Shown piece by piece: positions 1 through 8,990 of a stretch of 64,000 bases of DNA. Each line of letters opens with the position of its first letter. Within the stretch, counting starts at the first letter, position 1. The position numbers were made by a program, and so were the translations under genes. The stretch comes from AP-15 sp963795485 (lineage in GTDB: Bacteria > Pseudomonadota > Alphaproteobacteria > ATCC43930 > CGMCC-115725). The notes below the pieces were generated by a model. The model was not told the origin of the DNA, did no database searches, and worked only from the letters and a program-made list of their open reading frames with translations. The stretch spans positions 26,765-90,764 of the forward strand of contig CAWCIL010000036.1 of assembly GCA_963795485.1 (NCBI GenBank), in the 5' to 3' direction.

Positions 1-649
1 GGCGCAAAGGCAATCGCGACCAGTAGCTGGGCTGTCGCAGAGGCGCAGGGCTACAGGGACGGCGAAGCCATTCCTATTGGCCTCGTCGCGCAGATAATAG
101 CGCGAATCGCGGGCACAATAGATGCCCCTGTGACCGTGGACTTTGAAGGCGGATACAGCGACGACGACCGTGTGTTAGCCGAAAACGTTTCTCGCCTTCT
201 CGAACTCGGCGTGATCGGGATCAATTTCGAAGACCGCGTCGTCCAGGGCGCGGGGCTTTATGCGATCGACCGGCAGGCGCGCCGGATCGCAGCTATTCGT
301 GACGCGGCAGGAAAAAAGGGCGTTGACCTCTTCATCAACGCGCGGACAGACTTGTTTCTGGGCCAAGAAGGCGATCCGGCGAAGTCTATCGGCGATGCTC
401 TGAACCGCGCGAAGGCATATGCAGCCGCTGGCGCGTCCGGCTTCTTCGTTCCCGGTTTGCGGCACGATGCACTAGTCGGCCGAATTCTGCGATGGCGTAG
501 CGTTGCCCGTCAACGTGATGGTCATGGACGGCGTGCCGCCGAATGACCGCTTGTCCGAACTCGGTGTCGCGCGCATCAGCTACGGCGCAATTCCCTACAT
601 CCGCTCAATGAATGCTCTCAGAGAGGAGGCGCTATCAGTCTTTCCGTAA
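1..649 (+). pseudogene. Isocitrate lyase/PEP mutase family protein, 5'-truncated by the window edge and frameshifted
   Basis: The frame is open from base 1 and encodes a typical interior segment of this TIM-barrel C-C lyase family (ATSSWAVAEAQGYRDGE, then VDFEGGY and INFEDR), so the gene starts upstream of the window. At about 478-490 homology jumps to the next frame, which continues with VNVMVMDG, GVARISYG and a stop at 647-649; a single-base indel explains this. Members cleave or rearrange small 2-oxo or phosphonate acids. The EDK-x-x-PK-x-NS signature of true PEP mutase is not present in what is visible, so the substrate is unknown. The frame break may be a sequence error. Confidence 0.75.
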
Positions 650-903
650 GAAGGGCCGTTCGGTTTTAGATGACAGTGTGCTGCCATCGGCATGAACAGC
701 CGGGCGCGACGCCGAAGGCGGACGTCCGCAACGCGGCACGAGGACGCGCTCTCGCCGCTGACGCTGAGCGACCGCTGTCGCCTCGCTCGGCGGACCTCTG
801 CCAAGCGAACGCCAACGAGGCGGATGCGCCGACAGCGGACATGGAGTGCGACTGCGTTTGCGAACCAATGGCAAATCGCCCTTCCGTGTCTCGCAAGCTC
901 CGC

Positions 904-941
904 GCGGCTTACTGAACCTTGAGCGGCTTACTGAACCTTGA
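904..941. repeat. Perfect tandem duplication of a 19-bp unit
   Basis: GCGGCTTACTGAACCTTGA occurs at 904-922 and again at 923-941 with no spacer. The second copy holds the last codons and the stop of the minus-strand gene at 928-1284, so the first copy is a downstream duplicate of that gene end. The 650-903 stretch to the left shows nothing recognisable. Confidence 0.9.
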
Positions 942-1284
942 ATAGCAGATGCTGCCGGTTCGAAGTGTGCGGGCGCACTTCGCTCGGCCACCGTCCGCGC
1001 TCGACGGCTTCGGCCCACTGCGGGCTCTGCAGGACCTGCGGATCGTCGATCTCGTAGATTGCCGTGTAAATCGGGCTCGGCGCGGGCAACTCACGCACGG
1101 CACCAGCGATGGCGAAGCGCGCTGGCTCGCCCTTCATGCGGGTGACACTATGGACCCCGGGCACTTGCAGTAGATTCGGCACGTGTTCGGTATCGTAGAC
1201 TTCGTTGAACAAAGGCTCTGCCTCAGGCGTCACGTCCATCGACGCGATCAGCACGTAACGCGTTGAAATGCTCACAGCGGACAT
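928..1284 (-). CDS. DUF4286/EthD-like dimeric alpha-beta barrel protein, 118 aa
   Basis: The small protein has the core pattern FNEVYDTEHVPNLLQVPGV followed by strand-rich sequence ending in a conserved YTAIYEIDD and a PQW motif, as in DUF4286/EthD-like ferredoxin-fold proteins that act as small dimeric enzymes or stabilising factors in catabolic pathways. It resembles each half of its neighbour at 1475-2125 (NEWYNKEHLPELLSVPGI there), so the two are probably paralogues. The ATG at 1284 has only a poor ribosome-binding site. The stop lies inside a 19-bp tandem duplication. Fold assignment is by motif; no catalytic role can be read from the sequence. Confidence 0.65.
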   Translation of the reverse strand: MSAVSISTRYVLIASMDVTPEAEPLFNEVYDTEHVPNLLQVPGVHSVTRMKGEPARFAIAGAVRELPAPSPIYTAIYEIDDPQVLQSPQWAEAVERGRWPSEVRPHTSNRQHLLFKVQ

Positions 1285-1474
1285 CCTTCACATGTAGCTC
1301 GATCAGCGGCGTCGATAGCAGTCACCGCAGCGTGCCGCGCCTCTCTTGGGCAGTACCTTGCCGGCCGCGCAGAGAACTCTCTCGGCCTTAAAGCCCTAAC
1401 GAAGGCGCCCAAGACCAAAACGACCACGCCTCAAGCCACTAACTGTAGCCCCTCAAACCTAGCGAACCCTGGAT

Positions 1475-2125
1475 TTAGGGATTTACCCGTACGTACACCC
1501 CGGCAGAACCCGGCACGTGCGTCATGGCCTGCCGCATGCGCGGCGAGTTGGGCGAGGAATGTTGCTGTTGCTCCTTCCAGTCCGGGCTTTCGGGCACAGC
1601 CGTACTGGCAAATTCGTAGACCGTGCTGTAGCCGCTGGTACCCTCGAGTACCCGATAGCGACGAGCGCAGATCACTCCCGGCACCTTGCGGTAGCCTGGC
1701 ACATATTCCCCACTGTACCAGGCGTTCCACTCCGCATCGACCTCGGCGGGGACGGACATGCGGCCAATCTGCAACACCGGCGCCATGCCACGCTCCGGCA
1801 TTTCCACGCCGTCCGGGTAAATCTGTTCTCCGACAATGCGTGTCAAATTCTTCCCAATTACGGACGGCGAGACTTTCTGTCCCCATGGCGTCCGCGGCCG
1901 GTTGGTAAACGCCGGCGTCTGCATCACCGCCACGCTTTCCAGCTCATAGCATGCCAGGTATTGCGGGCCACCCTTGATCGCCTCGTAGCGGGCCGCTGAG
2001 AGAATGCCGGGCACTGACAGCAATTCCGGTAGGTGTTCCTTGTTATACCACTCGTTGAATTCCTGTGCGTGCTGGGCGTCGATATCAACGTACACCATGA
2101 AAATCCCACGACCTTTTTGTGCCAT
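1475..2125 (-). CDS. Two-repeat DUF4286/EthD-like protein, 216 aa
   Basis: The protein contains two copies of the same small barrel motif, NEWYNKEHLPELLSVPGI in the first half and NAWYSGEYVPGYRKVPGV in the second, so it is a duplicated-domain DUF4286/EthD-like protein. The start at 2125 is preferred over longer frames because GGAGGAG lies 8-10 bases upstream. It sits just downstream of the TPP-dependent decarboxylase-like gene on the same strand, which suggests co-transcription and a helper or enzymatic role in the same pathway. That role is inference from position; no active-site residues are recognisable. Confidence 0.7.
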   Translation of the reverse strand: MAQKGRGIFMVYVDIDAQHAQEFNEWYNKEHLPELLSVPGILSAARYEAIKGGPQYLACYELESVAVMQTPAFTNRPRTPWGQKVSPSVIGKNLTRIVGEQIYPDGVEMPERGMAPVLQIGRMSVPAEVDAEWNAWYSGEYVPGYRKVPGVICARRYRVLEGTSGYSTVYEFASTAVPESPDWKEQQQHSSPNSPRMRQAMTHVPGSAGVYVRVNP

Positions 2126-2202
2126 TTGTCCGTCTCCTCCGTGAAGCGTAACCGTCATTGTTTTGCCTCGCCTCGTTGGCACCCAGTCCTTACGTCTGGA
2201 GT

Positions 2203-4176
2203 TCAGGAGAGACACGAGACATCCACTGGCCGTCTTAGCCGACATCCCCCGCCTCCGGGGCTGTTGAGCGCGATCTTCCGTCTCATCGAGGCACACCGCA
2301 ATGAAGTTCGTGCGCAACACCCCCGCTGTAATGCCAGAACGGGCGGGCGACCGGGCCGGATTGGAGCATCTTGAGACAGTCGTGCGGACACCGCTCTAAG
2401 ACTGGATGCGCCGATACCAGACATACAAAGCCGCGCCCTGGTACAGAAGGGATGCATTGGCCGGGCGCCGCGCCGTTGCGCGACGTTACTTTCGGTCGGC
2501 CACACGCTGCCGTTGACGATCACTTCGAGGAGGACAGGCTCGCGCGCCGCTAATGCGTTGCGAAAAGCCGCGCCGAACTCATCCCCCGTGTCGATACGAT
2601 GGGCCCGCATGCCAAGGCTGCGGGCGAGTGCGGCGAAGTCGATGGGCGGATTTACGAAATCCATGCCGATAAAGCGCTCGGTGCTGTGGAACAGCTTCAG
2701 CCGCTGCTTGATGATGCGGTAGCCGCCATTGTTGAACACGACGAAGATGGTCGGCAGTTTTTGGTGAGCGGCGGTCCACAGCGCCTGGATCGAGTACATG
2801 GCGCTGCCGTCGCCGAGCAGCGCGACGACCTTGCGCTCCGGCTGGGCGAGCTGAATGCCGACCGCTGCGGCGATCGCCCAGCCGATACCGCCGCTGACAT
2901 TACCGAAATACGCATAGCGATCGCGCAGATGCGTGAAGGTCGGGAGGCTCGCCCCGGTGGTCAGGGCGTCGTTGACGATGATGGCGTCTTGGGGCAGCAG
3001 ATCGGTGATCGTCAGCATCAGCCATTCCGGATCGATCGGGCGCATGGCTGCTTTAGCGAAGGCGGCGTCAGCGCGTGCCTTCCGGTTGGCCGTCCAGTTG
3101 CCTCCGGCAAGTGCGGCGAGGTTGTCCGCGGCGCGCTGGCGCTGCGTCGCGCCGCCGAGTTCGGCCACGAGCGGCGTCAGCACACGCAGCGTCTCGTTGA
3201 CATCGGCGCGGACGGCTAGTTCCGCCGGGTAGGTCTTGCCCATCTCCCCGTCGTTCTGCCCGATCTGGATGACCGGCATATGTGGGGGCAGCGGTTCGAT
3301 CTCGCTATAGACCGACATGCACAGGAAATCTGAGCCGAGGCTGATCACCGTGTCGTAGGGATCGAGGCGGGCGCGCACGGTTTTCTGGTCGCGCGACAGC
3401 GGCCCGAGATAAGCCGCATGGTCGGTTGGGAAATGCGACCCCTGCAGCACCGTCTGATCATAGACGGCGCAACCCATGATTTCGGCAAAACGGGCGGCCT
3501 CGGCAAAAGCGTCGCTACGGATGATCTCGTGGCCGGCGACGATGACCGGCCGCTCCGCGCGGAGGAGCCGCTCGGCCAGCCCGCGAGCGCTTTCTTCCGA
3601 TGGCCGCACGCGCGTATCGACTCGCGTCGCCTGTCCCAGATCGATCACGCCGAAGGCGTTGAGGATGTCTCCCGGCAGGGAGATAAAGACGGGCCCGGTC
3701 GGGGGAGTCGTGGCGATTTTCGCGGCGCGGTGCACGATGCGGGGCAGGTCTTCCAGCCGTGTCACCTCGGTCGCCCATTTCACGACGGGTGTCGCTATCG
3801 GCACCAGCGGCGCGTATAGCAGAGGCTCCGTCAGCCCATGTCCCTGCTCCTGTTGCCCGGCGGTAATGATCAGCGGCGTGCCCGAATTGAACGCCGTGAA
3901 CAGGGAGCCCATCGCGTTGCCGAGCCCCGGCGCGACGTGCACGTTGCACGCAGCCAGTTTACCCGAGGCACGGGCATACGCGTCGGCCATAGCGACAACG
4001 ATCGCCTCCTGCAGGCCGAGTACGTAGCGCATGTCCGGATAATCGGCGAGCGCATGCATGATCGGCAGTTCGGTGGTTCCCGGATTGCCGAAAAGGTGCG
4101 TGACGCCCTCGGATTGCAGCAATTCGATAAACGCGTTGCGGCCGCTGATCGTGTTCGGCGTTGAAAGCGATGTCAT
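2203..4176 (-). CDS. Thiamine-diphosphate enzyme, benzoylformate decarboxylase-like, with an abnormal C-terminal extension
   Basis: A complete three-domain ThDP enzyme. The N-terminal PYR domain has NPGTTE (residues 31-36), the cofactor-activating Glu in LGLQEA (E57) and His in NVHVAPG (H80), the arrangement seen in benzoylformate decarboxylases. The C-terminal PP domain has the GDGS...NN metal/diphosphate motif near residues 440-470. Homology ends at VIVNGSV; the remaining ~95 residues look like random reading. Near 2501-2506 the sequence is GTGTGG on the coding strand; with one GT removed the protein would end NGSVADRK with TAA at 2487-2489. A 2-base duplication that erased the stop is therefore likely. 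Expected reaction: non-oxidative decarboxylation of a 2-oxo acid; exact substrate unknown. Confidence 0.8.
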   Translation of the reverse strand: MTSLSTPNTISGRNAFIELLQSEGVTHLFGNPGTTELPIMHALADYPDMRYVLGLQEAIVVAMADAYARASGKLAACNVHVAPGLGNAMGSLFTAFNSGTPLIITAGQQEQGHGLTEPLLYAPLVPIATPVVKWATEVTRLEDLPRIVHRAAKIATTPPTGPVFISLPGDILNAFGVIDLGQATRVDTRVRPSEESARGLAERLLRAERPVIVAGHEIIRSDAFAEAARFAEIMGCAVYDQTVLQGSHFPTDHAAYLGPLSRDQKTVRARLDPYDTVISLGSDFLCMSVYSEIEPLPPHMPVIQIGQNDGEMGKTYPAELAVRADVNETLRVLTPLVAELGGATQRQRAADNLAALAGGNWTANRKARADAAFAKAAMRPIDPEWLMLTITDLLPQDAIIVNDALTTGASLPTFTHLRDRYAYFGNVSGGIGWAIAAAVGIQLAQPERKVVALLGDGSAMYSIQALWTAAHQKLPTIFVVFNNGGYRIIKQRLKLFHSTERFIGMDFVNPPIDFAALARSLGMRAHRIDTGDEFGAAFRNALAAREPVLLEVIVNGSVWPTESNVAQRRGARPMHPFCTRARLCMSGIGASSLRAVSARLSQDAPIRPGRPPVLALQRGCCARTSLRCASMRRKIALNSPGGGGCRLRRPVDVSCLS

Positions 4177-4369
4177 CTGGCCTGCTCGATGAACTCGGTG
4201 GGTGCGCTAACGTTGCGCTACCCGCGCGGCCGAGACAATGCGCGACAAGCCGGCGGTGCGCCGACGCCGTTTGCGGGGTCGGATCAGTGAAGTCGTCGCG
4301 ATGGCCAGTCCGGAGTAGGGCACGACCGACCCCCTTGCACTGACCGCGCCACGCTCCATCTCGATCGGT

Positions 4370-4639
4370 ATGAGCGACCCGCAATCTGAGATGTATGCCG
4401 CCATGGAGGAAGCTCAGCGCGCGGCTCAGAAGAAACGCGACGCCGCCGAGGCTCTGCGGGCACGACAGCATGAATACGAGAGGGCTAACCTTCGCGGCCG
4501 GCAACAGCAGACAAAGCGTGCACGAACCGCCTTAGAAGCGGCGCAGACAGCCTATGAGGTCGCCAAGCATGACGTGCAGCGGCTTGATGACAAAGCGAAG
4601 GAGGTCGTCCAGGCTCAAGTTAGGGCGGCGTACATGTAA
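4370..4639 (+). CDS. Small hypothetical coiled-coil protein, 89 aa
   Basis: The frame encodes a strongly helical, Ala/Lys/Glu/Gln/Arg-rich protein (for example MEEAQRAAQKKRDAAEALRA) with heptad-like spacing, predicted as one long coiled coil. It has no signal peptide and no family I recognise. Codon use looks natural for the region, which favours a real gene, but there is no clear ribosome-binding site in front of the ATG. It lies alone between a divergent ThDP enzyme gene and a broken monooxygenase gene. Confidence 0.4.
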   Translation: MSDPQSEMYAAMEEAQRAAQKKRDAAEALRARQHEYERANLRGRQQQTKRARTALEAAQTAYEVAKHDVQRLDDKAKEVVQAQVRAAYM

Positions 4640-4782
4640 TTCCGGCGGATCTGTCGCTCTACGCCCGGAAGCCCGGCGCGTGCCCACCGTCGCCGGTGCA
4701 GGCGCGCGCCACGGTGCGCTACCTGATCCCTGTGAGCGATCTGCCGGAGTTGATGGGGCTGGTCGAACCGGCGCTTCGGACC

Positions 4783-5660
4783 TTAACCGACCGAGTTGTA
4801 GACCTCCCGCCAACGCCTGATGGCGTCGATGTGACCGTCGACCGTGATGAGGTTCGCTCCCATCGTCACGACGGAGATGTGGCTTCCCCCAGCGGCGCGC
4901 CACGAGGCAATGTCGCCGGGCCATTGATTGTCCCCACGGCTGTATTGCTGGACCGACTCGAAGCCGAACGTCGCGGTATCCCTCCCCAACCCGCGCAGTT
5001 TAGCCTCGATCCTCGCCTTGTTTTGGGCCGCCTCACGTCTGCGTCCGGGCGCCAAACAGAAATCCGTCCCCGATCCGGGCCGCCCGGTCGTACGCGGCCT
5101 CGCTGGAACCGCCGAACCAGATGGGAATTTGCCGCTTCGGCCGCGGGAGGATGCCGGCCCGGTCGATCCGGTGGTCGCGGTCCTGATGGGTCACCACGGG
5201 CTCCCCCCACAGCTTGCGCATCAGCTCGATCTGGTTCTCCTGCCGCCGCCCGCGGCGGCGGAAATGATCGTGCATTTCGAGGCCGTCGAATTCCACCCAG
5301 TTCCAGCCGACCCCGACGCCCAGGCGCAGCCGGCCATTGGAAAACAGGTGGAACATCCGCTGCCTGCTTGGCGAAGAGAGCCGTCTGCCGCTGCGGCAGG
5401 ATGATCACGCCGGTGACCAATTCGAGCTTCTTGGTGAGGCCGGCGAGGTAGGCGTAGGTCACTAGCGGCTCGTGGAACGGATCGGTCTCCTTATAGGGGC
5501 CGGTCAATTTCGGTTCCCGGCCGGCATGCTCGGCGCCGAGGACGTGATCGTAAATGACGATATGGTCGTAGCCCAGGTCTTCCGCCGCTTGGGCAAACGC
5601 CTTGACCGCCCCGGTATCGCCCCCGAGTTCAATCTGCGGATAAACCACGCCAACTTTCAT
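4783..5660 (-). pseudogene. Luciferase-like (LLM class) F420/flavin-dependent oxidoreductase, two frameshifts
   Basis: Three consecutive frames together make one bacterial-luciferase-type TIM barrel: MKVGVVYPQIELGGDTGAVK... to ALFAKQAA (from 5660), then LSNGRLRLGVGVGWN...WFGG to FLFGARTQT, then ATFGFESVQQYSRG to the end at 4783. Breaks lie near 5360 and 5045. Combined length (~290 aa) fits the TIGR03619-like group of F420-dependent enzymes. An IS3-family element ends at 5700, only 40 bases upstream of the ATG, so the native promoter is probably lost, which favours a true pseudogene. Confidence 0.75.
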
Positions 5661-6651
5661 CGTCCGCTTCCTCTTTCACGATGTGATGCATGCGCCGGAT
5701 GAGGTGACCCCCGTTTTTCATCCAGTCGGAACGAGAAGTCCGGGGTTGATTTGAACCTTCTGTTTGGTGGGTGGCAAGAGGCCGGGGCGCGGAGCCCGAG
5801 CGTAGCGCAGCGTCCCGGCCGACCTCGCCGATGAGGGCGCTGGCGTAGCCCCGAGGCGTCATCCAACCGAGCCTGGAATGCGGTCGCTCCTCGTTGTAAT
5901 CGCGTCGCCAGGCCTCGAGCGCGGCACGGGCGTGCGGCAGCGATCTGAACAACGTCTCGTTGAGCAGCTCGTCGCGCAGCCTGCCGTTGAAGCTCTCGAT
6001 GAACCCGTTCTGCTGCGGTTTGCCGGGCGCCATGTAGTGCCAGCCGACGCCGGTCTCGTCCGCCCAGCCGAGGATGGCGTTCGAGGTCGGCTCGGTGCCG
6101 TTGTCGCTGACGATTGTGTCCGGGCGTCGCCCTCGCCAGCGCACGATATCGTCCAGCTCCCGGGCCACGCGCCGGCCCGAGATCGAGGTATCGACGACCA
6201 GGGCCAGGCATTCTCGAGTGCAGTCGTCGACCACGGCCAGGATGCGGAAGCGCCGGCCGTCGGTCAGCTGGTCCGAGACAAAGTCCAGGCTCCAGCGCTG
6301 GTCGGGTGCCAGCGGCGTCACCATCGGCCGCCGTGTTCCCATCGCCCGCTTGCGGCCGCCCCGTCGGCGCACCATCAACCGCTCCTCACGGTAGAGCCGC
6401 TGGACCCGCTTCCTGTTGACGGGATGTCCCTCGCGCCGCAACAACACGGGCAGGCGACGGTAGCCGAACCGTCTTCGCTCCTGGGCCAGGGCTTTCAGCC
6501 GCTCGCGCAACGCCCCGTCGTCGGCTCGCACGCCTCGATAACGCACGCTTGTCCGGTCGGTCCCGATCACCCGGCAGGCCCGCCGCTCGCTCATCTCGAA
6601 GGTCTGACGCAGATACGTCGTCGCCTCCCGTCGCGCGGCGGGCATCACCAC
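5629..6651 (-). CDS. IS3-family transposase OrfB (DDE integrase core)
   Basis: A rve-type integrase catalytic domain with the DDE residues in SLDFVSD, VSDNGTEPTS and NGFIESFNGR, preceded by an HTH_21-like region (RRFGYRRLPVLLRREG). The frame begins with GTG at 6651 and overlaps orfA by a few bases. The overlap contains an A6-G run (about 6651-6657), the typical slippery site at which IS3 elements make an OrfAB fusion by -1 frameshifting. The stop at 5629 lies 71 bases outside the left inverted repeat, so the last residues are encoded by flanking DNA and overlap the start of the neighbouring oxidoreductase gene. Confidence 0.85.
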   Translation of the reverse strand: MVMPAARREATTYLRQTFEMSERRACRVIGTDRTSVRYRGVRADDGALRERLKALAQERRRFGYRRLPVLLRREGHPVNRKRVQRLYREERLMVRRRGGRKRAMGTRRPMVTPLAPDQRWSLDFVSDQLTDGRRFRILAVVDDCTRECLALVVDTSISGRRVARELDDIVRWRGRRPDTIVSDNGTEPTSNAILGWADETGVGWHYMAPGKPQQNGFIESFNGRLRDELLNETLFRSLPHARAALEAWRRDYNEERPHSRLGWMTPRGYASALIGEVGRDAALRSGSAPRPLATHQTEGSNQPRTSRSDWMKNGGHLIRRMHHIVKEEADDESWRGLSAD

Positions 6652-6975
6652 TTTTTTCCCAGAAGATCCTTCAGCGCGGCGTTGTCGAGCATGGCATCGG
6701 CCAGCATCCGCTTCAGCCGGCCGTTCTCATCCTCCAGCGACCGCAGCCGCTTGGCCTCGGACACATCAAGACCGCCGAACTTGGCCTTCCATTTATAAAA
6801 TGTCGCCGAGCTAACCCCGTGCTTGCGGCACACCTCCGCCGTCGGAACCCCGGCCTCCTGCTCCCGCAGCACCGCGATGATCTGCTCTTCCGTGAACCTG
6901 CCTCGCTTCATCGTCCGTCCCTTCCATGGGGCCGGACTCTACCTTCGCCTGGAGGAGTTTCAGGGGGTCACCTCA
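5700..6975 (-). mobile_element. IS3-family insertion sequence (IS407-like), 1276 bp
   Basis: The element is bounded by 13-bp perfect inverted repeats, TGAGGTGACCCCC at 5700-5712 and its complement at 6963-6975, and carries the usual orfA/orfB pair on the minus strand. No 3-4 bp target duplication is visible (left flank ends CGGA, right flank begins AAGC), so the flanks may have recombined after insertion. Assignment to the IS407-like subgroup is from the transposase sequences and is approximate. Confidence 0.85.
6645..6911 (-). CDS. IS3-family transposase OrfA, 88 aa
   Basis: A complete small HTH protein: RFTEEQIIAVLREQEAG, VCRKHGVSSATFYKWK and a C-terminal leucine-zipper-like segment (RLRSLEDENGRLKRMLAD) used for multimerisation. 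It binds the IS ends and forms the N-terminus of the OrfAB transposase after frameshifting at the A-run near its 3' end (LLGKKW-stop). The ATG at 6911 lies just inside the right inverted repeat. Confidence 0.88.
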   Translation of the reverse strand: MKRGRFTEEQIIAVLREQEAGVPTAEVCRKHGVSSATFYKWKAKFGGLDVSEAKRLRSLEDENGRLKRMLADAMLDNAALKDLLGKKW

Positions 6976-7111
6976 AAGCGCGAAGCCGTAACTTCCCGGA
7001 GTGAGCGGTCATCCACAACTCGAATTCATGATGTGGAGGCGTTGTAACCGGGTGATAACTCCGCTGATCCTCGCCGCCTTTGAGCCGTGCGCGAGAGTGG
7101 AGAGAAGACGC

Positions 7112-8275
7112 ATGAGAATGAGCGGAACCACCGACTTCGACATCGCCACGCTGCGGGCGCGGCGCACCAACAAGTGGCACCAGTTTCCGCCCGACGTGCT
7201 GCCGGCGTGGGTCGCAGACATGGATTTCGGCGTCGCACCCTCGATCACCGCCGCGCTGGCGCGCCTGACGCGAGACCAAGAGTACGGCTATGCCGCACGC
7301 GAAGGCGTGCTGGCTGCGGCCTTCGTTCGCCGTATGGAGCGGCGCTTCGGCTGGCACACCGATCCGGTCAACACGGTCGTGATCGGCGACTTGGTGCAGG
7401 CCAGCTTCTCCTCCGTCATGGCCTTCAGCGAGCCGGGCGACGCGATCCTATTGCAGCTTCCCTCTTATCCGCCCTTTATGCGCGCCATCGAGGACACCGG
7501 TCGCCGGCTGATCGCCAACCCGATGCGCGATGACGGCACGCGGTGGGTGCTCGACCTGAGCGCCTATGAAGCAGCCCCCGATCCCCGCCTGCGCATGCTG
7601 ATATTGTGCCATCCGCAGAACCCCACCGGGCGCGCCTTCAGCCGATCTGAACTGGAGGGGGTGGCGGACTTCGTGATCCGTGATGACCTGGTGGTCGTGT
7701 CCGACGAGATCCACGCGGACATCGTCTACCCTGGCAACAAGCATATTCCGCTCGCATCGCTGCATCCGGAGATCGCGGCGCGCACGATCACCATCACCTC
7801 GGCAACCAAGAGTTTCAACATCCCGGCTTTGCGCTGCGCCGTCATGCATTTTGGTGCGCCCGCGCTGAAGGATCGGTTTGGGCGGCGCATCCCGTCGCGG
7901 TTGCTTGGCTCGCCGGGGGTGACCGGGGTCGATGCAACGGTGGCAGCGTGGGATAACGGACAGCCGTGGCTGGATGAGATTCTCGCGCAGTTGCGGGCAA
8001 ATCGCGATTGGCTGGCAGCGACGCTCGCTGCCGAGCTTCCGGCCGTGACGATGCGGGTGCCGCAGGCGACGTATCTGGCGTGGCTCGATTGTCGGGCGCT
8101 GGAATTGCCTTGCCCGGCCGGGCAGTTCTTTCTGGAACAGGCGAGGGTTGGACTGAATTTTGGCGAAACGTTTGGTGCGGATTACGCAGGGTTCGCGCGG
8201 CTGAATTTCGCAACTTCGGCGGCGATACTGAGGGAGATTGTCACGCGGATGGCAGAGGCGGTGCGCAGGCGGTGA
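7112..8275 (+). CDS. PLP-dependent aminotransferase, MalY/PatB (cystathionine beta-lyase-like) family
   Basis: A complete fold-type-I PLP enzyme. The N-terminus (TNKWHQFPPDVLPAWVADMD) is the MalY/PatB signature, the motif LCHPQNPTGR contacts the cofactor, VVSDEIHADI holds the Asp that pairs with the pyridine nitrogen, and TSATKSFNIP holds the Schiff-base Lys. Such proteins cleave C-S bonds of cystathionine-like substrates or transaminate. The ATG at 7112 is chosen because GGAGAG lies 7 bases upstream; a second ATG at 7118 is possible. The gene follows the IS3 element directly and appears intact. Confidence 0.85.
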   Translation: MRMSGTTDFDIATLRARRTNKWHQFPPDVLPAWVADMDFGVAPSITAALARLTRDQEYGYAAREGVLAAAFVRRMERRFGWHTDPVNTVVIGDLVQASFSSVMAFSEPGDAILLQLPSYPPFMRAIEDTGRRLIANPMRDDGTRWVLDLSAYEAAPDPRLRMLILCHPQNPTGRAFSRSELEGVADFVIRDDLVVVSDEIHADIVYPGNKHIPLASLHPEIAARTITITSATKSFNIPALRCAVMHFGAPALKDRFGRRIPSRLLGSPGVTGVDATVAAWDNGQPWLDEILAQLRANRDWLAATLAAELPAVTMRVPQATYLAWLDCRALELPCPAGQFFLEQARVGLNFGETFGADYAGFARLNFATSAAILREIVTRMAEAVRRR

Positions 8276-8447
8276 GCCTGCAACCTCTGTTCCTCTCTTA
8301 TCTTCTCGGCTCAGGTCCGAATGAGTGTTTATCCATCAAGGATCCCGCAGGCCCAAGGCGTTGCGCTCTGCGGGAGTACCTATTCGGTGGCGAGGGCATC
8401 GACGACGTGTTTAGACCAAGCGAGCTGAAAAACGACTTTCTACCAGT

Positions 8448-8990
8448 TCAGGTTCGTCGGAGCACAACCAAGCCGGCCGCCGGCAATACGATATTGAGCG
8501 CGCCATTGCTGCCAGTGAGAGTAGCGCCCGCATTGCCAACGTTGGAACCGCCATAGATCGCGGCATCACTGTTGAAGATCTCGGTCCAACCGGCATCATC
8601 AATGCGATCGCTGTGAATCCAATAACCCGTTGCAAACGCCATGTTGGAGAGGTTGCCAGCGACTAGCATCTCTTCGTCGCTACTCCAACGGTGGAAGGCA
8701 ATGACGCGATTCGCGTTATCGGCCGCGGCGACCCGAATTGAGCGAGAACGGATTGCGGTACTTCCTTTGCTCAGTTGGATCAGGTCCTGGTAGTAGCGAA
8801 GAGCCGTGCGCCGACACTGATCGTATCGCCGAGCAAATCTTCTCGGTTCTCTTGGAAGTTATTGTAAGTGAAAAGCTTTGAGGCGCCGATTTCCTCGCCC
8901 ATGAAGAACATCGGCGTGCCAGCGGACAGGAGCGTCAAGCTGCCCCAAAGGCGTACATTCCAAAAGAGATTGCCCAACAACCCGGGGCAG
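8448..8990 (-). pseudogene. Remnant of a GH13 alpha-amylase/glucan-branching-type enzyme (C-terminal part)
   Basis: Read on the minus strand, about 8950-8790 encodes LLSAGTPMFFMGEEIGASKL and NNFQENREDLLGD, the end of a GH13 catalytic barrel. After a one-base slip near 8800 the next frame continues RYYQDLIQLSKG, VIAFHRWSSDEEMLVAGNLSN and a C-terminal beta domain to the stop at 8448. The catalytic residues and the first two thirds of the enzyme are absent, so this is a decayed fragment and not just a frameshifted gene. Confidence 0.65.

Noticed and set aside
1..4176. Phosphonate biosynthesis pair (PEP mutase plus phosphonopyruvate decarboxylase)
   Set aside because: The lyase shows the general family pattern without the PEP-mutase EDK-x-x-PK-x-NS motif, and the ThDP enzyme is a full-length benzoylformate-decarboxylase type, not a phosphonopyruvate decarboxylase.
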